64,000 nt of DNA from Bolinopsis microptera (lineage: Eukaryota; Ctenophora; Tentaculata; Lobata; Bolinopsidae): the NCBI RefSeq assembly GCF_026151205.1, contig NC_087083.1, positions 9,111,460-9,175,459 of the forward strand, written 5' to 3'. Positions 23,590 through 44,412 of the stretch are shown piece after piece. Under the pieces are notes generated by a model, which saw only the letters and a list, made by a program, of their open reading frames with translations, was not told the DNA's origin and ran no database searches. Position 1 is the stretch's first letter. Every line of letters starts with the position of its first letter. The translations under genes and the position numbers were made by a program.

Positions 23590-24121
23590 CTACGGAGAGG
23601 ACAAGTGCATAAACAACCCCTCAAGCAGTCGAGCCTGCTCAATAACAGCTAGATATAATGCATTAAAGTCAGTTAAATCCATCTTTATGCACTGGAGATG
23701 CTTGTAATCTTTATCCAGCACACAGATGTCAGGATTCATCGCAATCTCTGACTTGGATGTCCAGATGCCGTTGATATTACGGGTGAAGTCCTCCCGAGAG
23801 AACTTGTTACTGTGGAATATTCCGAAACAGTAGATGATCTTGGAAGTCCTCATCATTTCCACACCGAGTCTGTGATTATCGTAATCTAAGTTTACGTTTA
23901 GATACACATTAGTGTTTACGTTAGTCTGGTCAGCCAGTGTGGTCCCAAGGTTCGTCGTGTGGTCCCAGCAAGCTTTGATAGACTTGTTCAGTGTTCACGG
24001 GTCTAGGAGTTTCGGGGCACTTGCTAGTCTTACTAGACTTGTAGGTGGATAGCTGGGTGGAGGAGTGAAGGAGCAGGACCAGACCGATGGAAAGAAGGAG
24101 GAATTGGTTGATTCCACACAT
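23590..24121 (-). pseudogene. Secreted six-cysteine family copy 3, broken by a 7-bp insertion
   Basis: Signal peptide and first 42 or so residues are intact from ATG 24121. After PRPVN a 7-base insertion (near-duplication around AACACTGAAC, about 23990) shifts the frame and leads to an early stop. The rest of the family sequence resumes in the other frame down to 23590, ending like copy 2 (EGLFMHLSSP). It is a recent tandem copy of gene 2. Confidence 0.87.
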
Positions 24122-24271
24122 CTTAGGAGTGTTTCAGCAACAACGTCTTCGCTTATACAGGGTGTACCACAAAAAGTGTGACTTTTTTTAGAAATGATAC
24201 AAAATATTATGAAGGAGCAGTTGCTAAAAAATATAGGTTAAGCTGAAGCTTTTACAAGTTCTGATATTCAC

Positions 24272-24278
24272 TTTTATA
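24272..24278 (-). promoter_or_regulatory. TATA-like box of secreted copy 3
   Basis: TATAAAA on the minus strand, but about 150 bp from the ATG instead of 80-95. A stretch of about 60 bp beginning GGTGTACCACAAAAAGTGTG separates promoter and leader relative to copy 2. Confidence 0.45.
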
Positions 24279-24422
24279 CTTGTAGTCGTACGTGGGGAGT
24301 AAACTGTTCATAGTTTAGACTCATTAGCGTATAATTGCTCAATAATTGCTCTGCTGAAGATCAGATTTAATTTAATTTAATTTAATTTAATTTAGGTCAG
24401 CAATATAACTTTGTATGGTAGT

Positions 24423-24677
24423 CTACCAAGGCTGTCAAACAAGTTACGAAGCAGGAGACTAAAAATGGTGGGACACTGCATCAGACATCCTGAGCTACTT
24501 GCCAGTGATTGAGTCTTATGGGAACCTATGCATGATAGAGCACAGCAAGGCCGGCCAAGACAAAGCTACTTGTCTATGTTACTGAAGGAAGTTGGGACGA
24601 ACTCTAAAGAGGAATTGCGAACCCTGATGCGGGACAGGGATATATGGAGGGGGTTATCTGGCGTAGATCGGACTTAG
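24423..24677 (+). pseudogene. LINE (RTE-like) reverse-transcriptase C-terminal tail
   Basis: An 85-codon frame with one internal TGA: RRLKMVGHCIRHPELLASD, stop, then VLWEPMH, QQGRPRQSYLSMLLKEVG and EELRTLMRDRDIWRGL before TAG. The GHxxRHP, GRPxxxY and EELRxLMxDRxxWR series is characteristic of LINE ORF2 C-termini, RTE/Jockey type. It is 5'-truncated, as is usual. Just upstream is a (TTTAA)n run at 24368-24395. Confidence 0.8.
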
Positions 24678-24973
24678 TTCCGACTTAGTAGTATTAGTAG
24701 TATTAAAGTCAGTCATTAATTCTGTGAATAGTTTACTGTGCATTACGGTATAATTTTAGGGTTTACAAATAAAACGATCGAATATTTTTTTCAAATCATG
24801 CAAATGTAAGTATAAATTCTTCAACTTTTCATACAATTCTGTTTCATCCAAACAAATTAAAAGAGACGTCAAAAGGGTCCTGGTCATATACCAATATGCA
24901 AATAGGTTCGATGTTTAAAAAAGTAAGCAAAATAAAAAGTTAGCTGTTTGAATCCCATTTTAACAGTTTATTT

Positions 24974-25492
24974 TTAATAATCATGAGTTCCCATAAAAAG
25001 GCATTCAAGTAACCGAGCCTGCTGAATAACAGCTAGATAAAGTAAATTAAAGTCTGTTAAATCCATCTCCATGCACTGGAGATCCTTGTAGTCTCCGTCC
25101 AGTACGCAAATGTCAGGATGCTCCATGATCTCTGACTTGGATGTCCAGATGACGTTGATGATATTGATGAAATTCTCCCAAGAGAACTTGCTGCTATGGA
25201 AAAATCCAAAACAGTAGATAATCTTTGAGGTCTTTATGATTTCCAGTCCAATACGGTGGTTATCGTAATCTAAATCCATATTCAGACACACATCAGTGTT
25301 AACATTAGCCTTGGTCGCCAGCGTTATCTCCAGTTTCTTAGTATGATCCCAGCAAGTCTTGATGGACAATTTAACAGGTCTAGGAGTCAAAGTGCACTTC
25401 TGTTCTGTTCTGTAAATGGAGAGCTGGGTGGAGGAGTGAAGGAGCAGAACAAGACTAGTAGAAAAGAGGAGGTGTTGGTTGATTCCGTACAT
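24974..25492 (-). CDS. Secreted six-cysteine protein, family copy 4 (172 aa)
   Basis: Intact, the most diverged of the minus-strand copies. Signal peptide LLFSTSLVLLLHSSTQLS. The six family cysteines are present (KCTLTP, KTCWDH, DVCLNM, IYCFGF, DICVLD, QCMEMD) plus one extra near the C-terminus (LLECLF). The tail ends MGTHDY as in copy 5. The 3' flank (24755-24830) still resembles that of copies 2 and 3. Function unknown. Confidence 0.87.
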   Translation of the reverse strand: MYGINQHLLFSTSLVLLLHSSTQLSIYRTEQKCTLTPRPVKLSIKTCWDHTKKLEITLATKANVNTDVCLNMDLDYDNHRIGLEIIKTSKIIYCFGFFHSSKFSWENFINIINVIWTSKSEIMEHPDICVLDGDYKDLQCMEMDLTDFNLLYLAVIQQARLLECLFMGTHDY

Positions 25493-25565
25493 CTTAGGAG
25501 GGATTGACGACGTAACTCGGTGAACTGTGGCTTTGAAAAGTGCTTTTATTCATTTTTATTTTAGC

Positions 25566-25572
25566 TTTTATA
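25566..25572 (-). promoter_or_regulatory. TATA box of secreted-protein gene 4
   Basis: TATAAAA on the minus strand about 78 bp before ATG 25492; a GGAGGAG-rich hairpin (25573-25610) lies immediately upstream. Confidence 0.6.
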
Positions 25573-26247
25573 AGCTCCTCCCCGAGGAGGAGAGAGGAGG
25601 AGTTGGAGAGAGTAGGATAATCAATGACTAGGGTGTTGTTCTTATTGCACATAATTATCGCCAACTAAAGTTGCAGCCTACTCGTTATAAGCCAAATATA
25701 GCTGAATCAAACGAATTTAAGTAAAAACGTCATCAAGTAAATTGATGTGAAGCAAATCATTCGGGTTTAACCGTTCATTTATGCACAATTTGTGTAGTTA
25801 AATATTGCAATCCCCGCAATTTAATTGTTAACGATCAACAAGACGGGTAAACGGGAAATGGTCAGTGCTACAAAATCAGGTACTGTCTCTTCTCGTGAAA
25901 TATAAATGTGCTGATCTTATTCGGATAGCACAAGCTCATAAATTTGAACGTGAGAGATCTCAATAGCATTACATATAACTCCACGATAAAGTTTGCCGCC
26001 TATCTATTTTACCTATGTTGAGATTAGTTATACTTTAAGACGGAGAGATCTGTTTGTCATTCCTCCAGCAAAGAAGCGAGTTTGAGTTGTGAGGAGTGTA
26101 GCCCCTGGTGGGTGGTGTAACGTGAAGAGATAGCATAAAATAGATAAAAAATAGTATACAATTACAATCTGTCAATGATTAATAGTAGCCGATGAGTTTA
26201 ACAGCATAATAATTAATAGTATCAGGAGAGTACGAATACTTTGTTAC

Positions 26248-26437
26248 CAAATACCTTATTTGACCGGACATTACGTGAACGGACATAATTTTAAACGGAC
26301 ATCGAAATGAACACTTGAAGGTATTAATTTAATGTATTCAATTTAACTACCTTGTCGGACTTTATTTGAACGGACATTAAAATTAATGCTAGGGCTAATT
26401 CCAGCGTCCAATGAATGTCCGTTCAAATAAAGTCAGG
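26248..26437. mobile_element. Small element with CCTTA..TGAC inverted ends
   Basis: The left end CCTTATTTGACCGGACAT and the right end (reverse strand CCTTACCTGACTTTATTTGA) are related, and internal GAACGGACAT motifs repeat in both orientations. The target duplication is not clear, so the boundaries are approximate. Confidence 0.5.
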
Positions 26438-26507
26438 TAAGGCAGAATATAAAGATTCAGATCAACTGATCTATTTTACCCTACCCCGTTACTCAGTCCC
26501 CTTTTAT

Positions 26508-26655
26508 CAGGGACAAAAGGAAATCGCGGCATGTACGGAATCGCGATTTTTCCCATTATTTGCGACAAATTTGATGTGTAGTAGTTAAAAAGTCTGTTAA
26601 AAATCGCGGTATCGCGAATTTTGGCCAAAATAATCGCGAAATCCTTTTGTCCCTG
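26508..26655. mobile_element. hAT-type MITE with perfect 8-bp target duplication
   Basis: A 148-bp element with inverted ends CAGGGACAAAAGGAAATCGC and GCGAAATCCTTTTGTCCCTG, flanked on both sides by CCTTTTAT (26500-26507, 26656-26663). CAGGG termini with 8-bp duplications are the classic hAT signature. Confidence 0.92.
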
Positions 26656-27314
26656 CCTTTTATTCAACCGATAATGAACCATTGAGGATGAAGAAGTGTT
26701 TCCGGACTGAGAAGATTTTTTAAAGAGGAAGAGGAGGGCTCATAAGTCAAGAAGGAGATAACGGGTATTTCAATAACAAAAAGGGTTAATGCTAGTCCTT
26801 CTCGCTTCTTTTTAGTTTTTATCAAATATCTTTGTCGCAATGTAGTACTATAGTAGCGGGGTAGTACATAGTACATACTGTGTTTCATTTCGTTTTGACT
26901 GTACTCCATTTATATTTTCAACTTAACATTCAGAGGTTGAAAACATGCAAAAGGTCTCAAAACATCCAGATTGCCTCTTGCAATCTGTGATGAACCGACC
27001 AAAACAAGATCCGGAAATTTATAGGTTTAAGAGGGTTACAATTGGGCTACCAACAACAGTATTAAATTGAATGCTAAAAAACTAAATATACAAAGTCTTT
27101 TCTGCTCAGAAAAAGGACATTCGCACTACGAACGTTTTCAACAAACTGGAGTACTAGCTTTATAGCAAACTTGAAAGCTAAATGCATGCTTAATGTACAA
27201 CCTGCCTAGGTTAATCCAGATGAAATCTGGAATTACAAGTTTAGTGACAGCGCTTCTCTTCATTTATCTCTATCACGCATGAGCAAACGCAGCTGGTCAG
27301 GTTCCATTTCATGA

Positions 27315-27638
27315 GTGTCTTCTAGTAAAACGTCCGGGAAGGTCTTATGCGGTCGTCCTCAATGTACAAAGTTTAATCTAATACCAATGTACAAAGTTTA
27401 CTCTAATACAGAATACTGCACCACTACAGGAGCATTTTTTTTCATTGGCCCAAAGCTGTATAACAAAACAGTTAATATTGTAAACAAGGATAAAAACAGT
27501 ACAACTTTCCTACAAGACAAATTCTTAAATTCAGTCAAGTATTCAGTCAAATTGGAGAAATTAAAATGTTGTACTATTAGAAAATTAAATAATTTGCTAC
27601 ATCACACGTTGATAACAACGAGCAACAAATATCTATAA
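27315..27638 (+). pseudogene. Possible LINE-type C-terminal fragment
   Basis: A 107-codon frame containing FFFIGPKLYNKTVNIVNK and STTFLQDKFLN, which resembles the GPKLWNxLP...F...LK motif near the end of many non-LTR retrotransposon ORF2 proteins. No wider context supports it and the start codon is not a credible ATG. Confidence 0.35.
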
Positions 27639-27671
27639 TTACAAAACGTTTATCGCAGAACGAAACGTGAC

Positions 27672-27825
27672 GGACCTTTACCGATAGTTGAAATTCGACA
27701 TCTAGCGTCATTATATAGCGTCAGCTAGCATGAGACGGTGAGATGTCGCCTGATGATGATAGATGCAGACGTTAGATAACGCTATATGACGCTAGATGTC
27801 GAATTTCAACTATCGGTAAAGGTCC
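27672..27825. mobile_element. Short foldback transposon with 8-bp target duplication (member B)
   Basis: A 154-bp element with ends GGACCTTTACCGATAGTTGA and TCAACTATCGGTAAAGGTCC, flanked by AACGTGAC on both sides (27664-27671, 27826-27833). The internal arms share the ATGACGCTAGATGTCGAATT unit with member A at 9206. Confidence 0.92.
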
Positions 27826-28638
27826 AACGTGACTACCTTCGAGTTTTTTACAATGCTACACACAATCGCAAAAATGTCACTGCTATTTTCATGATTTAAT
27901 ATCATTATCTGCGCGCATTCTTTCAGACCCTGTGTCAATGTTATGAATTTATGTAAAATATAAGAACTGTTTTAATGTGCTGGATAGTGCTATTAATATT
28001 AAATTTATGTTGATTGTAATTAATCATTTTAAGGCGTTAATGCCGAGTATAGTTGCCCCCAACGAAGACTGTACTAGGCAAAGTGAAGCTTTTGCAGCTG
28101 ATTTTAACTAAAGTACTAACAATCAGTTTTCAAAATTTAATTTATTTTATTTTCACTTTTATACGCTTCACGTATAAAATACTTTGTATTATTGTGACTG
28201 ATAGTGATAATTCGTGGAATAAGGTGTTTTCCTGTGCAGTCAATAAGTCAATATGCAATACTCACCGTTGATATTACAAGATTAGGCTTCAATTTAGCAA
28301 TTTAAATAAAGGCGTCATCAAATAAATCAACATGAACCAGATCATTAATAGTTAAACAAACCACTTACGCGGCACGGTTTGTACAATCTTTGCAATTAAA
28401 CTGTCCAACATCAAACAAGATTGTTAAATAGTTGGTTTCTTTGAAGCATGTACTCTTTATTATACTAACATTACTGTCATTATTGATCCAACTTCATCAT
28501 CAGTTCTGATGACGTAATTATCCACCATCATTCATCTAAACATTAAGTAAAACGTTTTAGGGGACCTAACTTTGGGAGTAGCACCCAGCATACTAATGTT
28601 TTTGTTTCAGGTCAGAATATCTAACCCAACTCCAACAG

Positions 28639-29631
28639 GGCGACGGAATTATACACTCCTGAATCCTTGCGAGAGTTCAAGATTCGATACGATGAAGAAA
28701 AAAAGCTAGAACAGCTGAAGAAAGAGGATTTGGAGGATTTGTTGGGTTCGGATCTCCACCTGCACCAACACCTGCTGAGACTGAACAGGTATGTAGTGCA
28801 AATTTATTATACTCTGAGATGTAAAACATCTTTGTTTTTTTAGTTTTTAATAAGGTATAACTGTAGTTTTTGCCTGTAAATATATTATAATTCCTCCCGT
28901 ATAATTGCAGTTCGCTATCTCCGATAGCAATTTCAAAAATCGTATTTCTGATCATTCTGGCTATATAGCATTAGTCTAAAATATTTGTAATTCATCCAAT
29001 AAATTTTAACGTAAAATACAAAGTATTATCGCAGTAACCAGGATAAAATCGGAAGAAAATTATAATAATAATATGATAACATATTAACGTCAGCTTTCCT
29101 TTTGTAGCTCTCAATCAACCACGCTTTCCAGGTCCTTCTTTGCTTCTTGTATTACCTAGGTAATATCAAATTCAATTCAACCAATATTCATACAATAGCT
29201 TCGATACCACATTTCGTGCACTGAAAACTTGTATTTGTAGAACTCAAGTCTAGACAGCCAATTTACATATTCTAACAGAGCTAGCAAAGCTTATAGTTAT
29301 AACTATAAGCTTTTTTAGCTCTGTTAGAATATGTAAATTAGTAATAATTATGTATGCCGCTCTGACATTTATAGTAGCTAGTACCATTTTTGGTTACTAG
29401 TTGCTAATATGAGCGGGATATAAATACTTTGTTATTATTATTATTATTATTATAAATACTTACAGAACATTCCAGATCAATATCCTGGAAGTTTCCATTT
29501 CTAGTTCCTCTCACTCGATCACTCTGTGGTCATCAAACAATCCCAAGTCCACTGTGATCATTGTACAGAGACCATCTTTTGACAGCGCATCTACCTCACC
29601 TCCAGAATCAGCTCCTTTGAATAGAAGATAA
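28639..29631 (+). CDS. 3' end of an unrecognised gene, two exons
   Basis: Exon 28639-28788 encodes a charged segment (ELYTPESLREFKIRYDEEKK, LEQLKKEDLEDLLGSD) that looks helical or coiled-coil. A GT donor at 28789 joins in phase to exon 29466-29631, encoding TFQINILEVSISSSSHS, then a Ser/Pro-rich tail and a stop. The frame is kept across the 677-bp intron, which contains an 80-bp palindrome. The 5' acceptor at 28638 is weak and exons further upstream were not found. No family recognised. Confidence 0.6.
29264..29344. repeat. Palindrome inside the intron of the 28.6-kb gene
   Basis: Arms of about 37 bp: TTTACATATTCTAACAGAGC and its complement GCTCTGTTAGAATATGTAAA, meeting at AGTTATAACT. Probably a minute foldback element. 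Confidence 0.8.
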
Positions 29632-29706
29632 TTGGATTAGATTGGATTGGATTAGATTGGATTGGATTGGATTGGATTGGATTGGATTAGATTGGATTGG
29701 ATTGGT
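29625..29706. repeat. (GGATT)n microsatellite
   Basis: About 80 bp of GATTGGATTAGATTGGATTG units beginning at the stop codon of the preceding gene. Confidence 0.9.
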
Positions 29707-29944
29707 TTGTGGTTTCTTCACCCAAATTCAGGAGAATGTTTCTGTAGGAACTGAAACAAATCTTAACAAAGTTTCCAGCAGTGACCTATATATAGCTATA
29801 TAGGATCTCCTGTCACTCTCTTCTGTGGTGAACATACAACTCCCAACAGGAAGCAATACCAAAGACCTTCAACTCCATGATCAAAAATCCACATAAACCT
29901 CTGAATAAAACTGTCACAAAGGAAAACGCGTCTTGTGAATTGAA

Positions 29945-30535
29945 CTCCCTCCCCTTTCCAACAGATTAAGATGGTAGGTGGGGTAACACTGAGCTAAAGT
30001 CGCCTCTTTCGAATTCCTCCCCAACAGATTGAGATGGTAGGTGGGGTAACACTGAGCTAAAGTCGCCTCTTTCGCATTCCTCCCCAACAGATTAAGATGG
30101 TAGGTGGGGTAACACTGAGCTAAAGTCGCCTCTTTCGCATTCCTCCCCAACAGATTAAGATGGTAGGTGGGGTAACACTGAACTAAAGTCGCCTCTTTCG
30201 CATTCCTCCCCAACAGATTGAGATGGTAGGTGGGGGTAACACTGAGCTAAAGTCGCCTCTTTCGAATTCCTCCCCAACAGATTGAGATGGTAGGTGGGGT
30301 AACACTGAGCTAAAGTCGCCTCTTTCGCATTCCTCCCCAACAGATTGAGATGGTAGGTGGGGTAACACTGAGCTAAAGTCGCCTCTTTCGCATTCCTCCC
30401 CAACAGATTGAGATGGTAGGTGGGGTAACACTGAGCTAAAGTCGCCTCTTTCGCATTCCTCCCGAACAGATTAAGATGGTAGGTGGGGTAACACTGAGCT
30501 AAAGTCGCCTCTTCCGCATTCCTCCCCAAAACCCA
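29945..30535. repeat. 63-bp minisatellite, nine copies
   Basis: Unit begins ACAGATTAAGATGGTAGGTG and repeats every 63 bases (29964, 30027, 30090 and so on to 30469) with very few differences. Because 63 is a multiple of three, the minus strand has an open frame encoding 21-residue repeats (GRNAKEATLAQCYPTYHLN). One copy has an extra G near 30233 that breaks this frame. There is no splice or promoter evidence, so I treat it as a satellite. Confidence 0.9.
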
Positions 30536-32472
30536 TCTGTCAGCTTCTGTAGAATAGCTCATATTCCTGGCACTACAAATCTCCATCATTGCCAATCTAG
30601 ACACTTCCTCGTATTAAACATACATCCAATTCACTGTTATAAAGTTATTATAGATTAGGCCAACTATTGACGCACCTCTACAGTGTTTAGTTTTACAGTG
30701 TTTCAGGCTCTCCCTATACATTGTGTATGAAACAATAGGGAGTTGCCAAGGACCGCGACCCTGGCATGCGGTGACAAGAACAATAGTGCTGATCACACGT
30801 GTTGTCAGGGCGGATTTTCAAACTGGGCAACGTAGTTTGGTAATAGCACAGGACTTGGTAATAGTACAAAATAAACACGCGCAAAAAACGAAAACCACGT
30901 GGCACCACCAAACACAGTCTCTGCACAACAATCACCACAATCCCGGCTCATTCCGGCGTATTCCGCCACTGATCGGTGTATCCCCACGTGACCCGCTTTA
31001 CAGACCATGTGACCACGCTTTACAGACCACGTGATGCCTGTTCCCCTGTGGAGGGAAGACAGGCTGGCGTCCCTCCGCCTTTGTCAGGGGTTTATTCCTT
31101 CTTTACGAACCAGGGAACTACCTAACTACAATAGGCTTCAGTGCAAATCTACCACGCGCTAGTGCACAATGAGAGAGGAGGAGAGATAGAGACAATGGTC
31201 CTGATCTCCCCCAGCGCTGATCCCTCGCCGAGTAGAGTTGGGAGACCACTAGTGAGTAGTGGCGTTTAATCCGAACTAGTGCTGTGTGGAGTCGCACCCC
31301 ACACCAGTTGTCATGGCAACCCACATGAGTTGTCGGGAAGGGGTGGTTCTCCACGCGTCGTTGGTTGCTATACCGACGATTAATGTCACACGTGGAGGTT
31401 TGGTGAGATTTGTAGTGAGCATTATCACAGCTTGTCTAGTCTCTATTAGTCATCAGTCTAGTTCGCTAATTAATATAATTCGATTGGATCAGTAGTTTGT
31501 TTTGTTATCAAACCACAAGCTTATTGAGCGTTAGATTAGCACTGTGCTTTGTCGTTCCTTACTGTTATAAGTAACTTAATTATCAGTGAAAGCAATGCTT
31601 GCTGCATATAATGCAATCTTTAACCAACTTTAATCTGTTTATTTCCCTTAATTAAATTTAGCCATTGTTTGTTGATCCTACAGTCAAGTTTCTCCGAGAT
31701 TTTAAGATCGCTTTTAATTCGTATTACGAATTGTTTAACTATTAACTAATTACTTTATTGGGTTATTGTGGAATTAGGCTCCTGGTTGTATTTTGTAATT
31801 GCTGTATTGATTAAGCTTTCTACAGGAGCAAGCTCCGAAAGTAAAAGTAAAAGCAAAAGTTTGCAGTACCAGTTATTGGGATACACCGTACAAAATTTAA
31901 CATGAAAATACACCGTGCAAAAGTGCAAAATATACCGTATGAAATAGATTTTCATCCGCATAATAATCAGTTAAAATTGAAATACGACTATATCCCGTAT
32001 TTCACTTTTAACTGATTATTAATATCATGCAAATCTATTTTATGCGGTATATTTTTATAAACAAATATTTATTTTCTTATAAAGTTATAAAGTTATAACA
32101 GTCTAGAAAACACTTTTGATTTTAAATAATGCTGACTGAATTACGAAAGTCACTAGCCAGTAACTAAATCGTAAATTTTAACGAATAATTTGATAAATGA
32201 CCATCGACCAAGTAGTACGATTTATCAAAATTTCATGTCCTTATCAAAATTTAAATTCGTCTCTGGATTTACAGGTTAACCTCAAAGTGTATCATAGTGA
32301 AAATGACTGTGTAATTAACGTATTAACAATTTTCACAGTGGGATAAATATCATAAGATATCATGCAAAAATTGAAAGGGTTTCTTTAATTAGTTTCGATT
32401 ATGAGCACAATTGATGTTGATTGCAATCCAATTAAAAGTAGTAAAATATCTAAATATTTTGATCTTGATTGA
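30536..32472. other. Intergenic, no gene recognised
   Basis: Short overlapping frames only. A cluster of CACGTG-containing sites lies at about 30890-31035. An imperfect inverted repeat spans about 31925-32050 (ATAATCAGTTAAAA mirrored by TTTTAACTGATTAT). Confidence 0.5.
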
Positions 32473-32480
32473 CAATATAC

Positions 32481-34095
32481 GGTTCTTTTGCGATAGTCAA
32501 AACGCGACAACTAGCGCTGGATGGCGACAACTAGCGCTATCCAGCGCTAGTTGTCGCCATCCAGCGCTAGTTGTCGCTATCCAGCGCTGGATAACGCTGG
32601 CCAGCGCAAAATATATATGTTCGATAATTGTCGCTATCCAGCGCTAGTTGTCGCCATCCAGCGCTAGTTGTCGCCATCCAGCGCTAGTTGTCGCTATCCA
32701 GCGCTAGTTGTCGCTGGCTATGCGACACTGTCGCACGCGATAGTTTGCGATGGCCAGCGCAACTGGCCATCGCAGAAAACAGTTCGATAACTAGCGCTGG
32801 ATAGCGACAACTAGCGCTGGATAGCGACAACTAGCGCTGGCCAGCGCTAAGCGATAGCCAGCGCTGGCCAGCGCTGGCCATCGATATCCAGCGCAAAATT
32901 TTTGCGCTATTACTCGTCAGCTAGCGCTGGCCAGCGCTAGCCAGCGCTAACCAGCGCTAACCAGCGCTAGCCAGCGCTGGCCAGCGCTAGTTGTCGCTAT
33001 CCAGCGCTAGCCAGCGCTAGCCAGCGCTAGCCAGCGCTAGCCAGCGTTAGCCAGCGCTAGCCAGCGGTAACCAGCGCTAGCCAGCGCAATGTATCAAAAT
33101 CATATACTTGCGATATTACTCGGATGATGATTAATCACTTTACACTTGACTGTCACGTGCCTTTTTTAACCCATTCTCTGACTCTAGCTGGTTCTGAACG
33201 ACTTTTCGAAACCCCAACCCTCTAAGTCTAATCTGATCCCAACCCTAACCCTAACCCAATCCTTAACAAAAACATATGCTGAAACCCTAACAATAACGAG
33301 AAATTAGACTAACTTCCTTATACGGTCATATCACGTGATCGATACATGTACAGTTTTTCGCCAATATCTCGTCAGGAGAGCATTTTAACCCTATATCATG
33401 GGCCCATGGGGGTTGATTCGGAATTAGCGTCCGAAAATACATCGATTGAAGTTGGACACAACCATCGGGGGCCCTTTTAGAACAATCTCGAAGATCGACT
33501 GTAGAGTGATTTAGCACGCTCGATATTAGTATTACTCGTCAGCCAGCACTGGCCAGCGCAATATAGTTGCGATATTACTCGTCAGCTAGCACTGGCCAGC
33601 GCTGGCTAGCGCTGGTTAGCGCTGGCTAGCGCTGGCTAGCGCTGGTTAGCGCTAGCTGACGAGTAATAGCGCAAAAATTTTGCGCTGGATATCGATGGCC
33701 AGCGCTGGCCAGCGCTGGCTATCGCTTAGCGCTGGCCAGCGCTAGTTGTCGCTATCCAGCGCTAGTTGTCGCCATCCAGCGCTAGTTATCGAACTGTTTT
33801 CTGCGATGGCCAGTTGCGCTGGCCATCGCAAACTATCGCGTGCGACAGTGTCGCATAGCCAGCGACAACTAGCGCTGGATAGCGACAACTAGCGCTGGAT
33901 GGCGACAACTAGCGCTGGATGGCGACAACTAGCGCTGGATAGCGACAATTATCGAACATATATATTTTGCGCTGGCCAGCGTTATCCAGCGCTGGATAGC
34001 GACAACTAGCGCTGGATGGCGACAACTAGCGCTGGATAGCGCTAGTTGTCGCCATCCAGCGCTAGTTGTCGCGTTTTGACTATCGCAAAAGAACC
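32481..34095. mobile_element. 1.6-kb palindromic foldback transposon with 8-bp target duplication (member C)
   Basis: The left arm starts GGTTCTTTTGCGATAGTC and the right arm ends with its exact complement; both run inward for about 550-630 bp, largely as identical mirror images. The arms are built from tandem CCAGCGCTAG / TTGTCGCTATCCAGCG units. CAATATAC flanks it on both sides (32473-32480, 34096-34103). The gap between the arms is filled by a MULE-type MITE (33122-33522). No transposase is encoded. Confidence 0.93.
33122..33522 (+). mobile_element. MULE-type MITE, copy 2, nested in the palindrome
   Basis: Same ends as copies 1 and 3 (GGATGATGATTAATCACT to TTAGCACGCTCG). The left flank is ATATTACTC; the right flank reads ATATTAGTATTACTC, i.e. 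the same 9 bases with a 6-base local duplication. It carries an extra segment relative to copy 1 (…CATGGGCCCATGGG). Confidence 0.82.
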
Positions 34096-34103
34096 CAATA
34101 TAC

Positions 34104-35287
34104 AATTAAATCCACGTATAATAAACATGGAATATATCACACTAGCAAGCACTCATATCGTCAAATCAAATCAAGATCTAGATACATATCCCCCAATCAC
34201 GAATTAGCACGCGGAAATGGGATTAGTACCCTGCACGGTTACTAGGAAACCGTTACTCGTTACTAAGCGGAAGCACGTGTAGGGTTGGAACCTCTCATTT
34301 GAGACGGGGGTCAGCTCCATTAGGGTCCCGTGTGTGTAACCTGAGCCTGTAACCCTGGAAACGCAATGAGGATGTGCGGGGGTGTCACGTGGGATGGGAG
34401 CTGGGTCACGTGATACTGACACTCCTAGGACAGGTTGCCATGACACTCGTCAGACTTCTCCCATAGACCTGCAATCAACCACGCTGTGTTTGTGGTTTGG
34501 GTACCTGCAGCCCTCTTTTGTTAGGTAGTGATCATTGTATCCCTGCGGTACATCGTTTTCATGCCTTCTTCAACCGTTGTAACAGTCCTCTGTTGTGTTT
34601 ATTTGTAGCTCTGACTATATTGCCGCGAACAAACTGAAGTTAGCCCTGATTTACCAACTTTAGAATCTAATTTTAATCATTAATCACACTACTATTAACG
34701 TCAAATCTCAGTTAATTATAGATCCCGCAGTTTAACACTGTAAGACATATCTCGAAAGATAAAAACCCGAATGATAAACGACCCACTCGCAATATATATA
34801 TGTGTTATTAGTAACTAGATCTTCCCTTGAACCAGGGCCATTGATTTAATTTATTGGTGTGACCCCTTAAACTGAGTTGCCCAGGATATACACTACTCTT
34901 TCACTTTGATCCGTCCTTACCACGATATTCTTATATTCGTGATCCTCCCAGGGTTTTCAGTTTAAAGTACCACGGCCAAAATAATCGCAATGTGATTGGT
35001 TATGTTTTTAACGAGTCCTTTTCATGGTTACAATATTGTGGATCTCTCCAATTTTTAAACACCGTTAATTCTGACCTACCCTATTACATTACTCCTCCAC
35101 CTTACAATTTACATTATTTTTGCACTATATACCGTGTTTACCTGGCCCTGGCAGAGTGTACATCTCGCGCCTGCCGTCATAACTGCTCACGTGACCCGCC
35201 TAACGCGCAGCGTACCTCCTTCCCACACTCACCGCAAACAGCTCTAACATATCCCTTCTTTCTCTAGCGTTACAGTTTACATTGTCA
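34104..35287. other. Upstream region of the homeobox gene
   Basis: No gene recognised. Contains several CACGTG sites (34275, 34385, 34405, 35190). A weak TATA-like ACTATATACC lies about 165 bp before the homeobox start codon; its use is conjectural. Confidence 0.4.

Positions 35288-44412
<9,125 letters not shown>

Noticed and set aside
32480..34100. CRISPR-like array in the CCAGCGCTAG region
   Set aside because: Short contiguous palindromic units without spacers, in an animal genome, bounded by a transposon target duplication.
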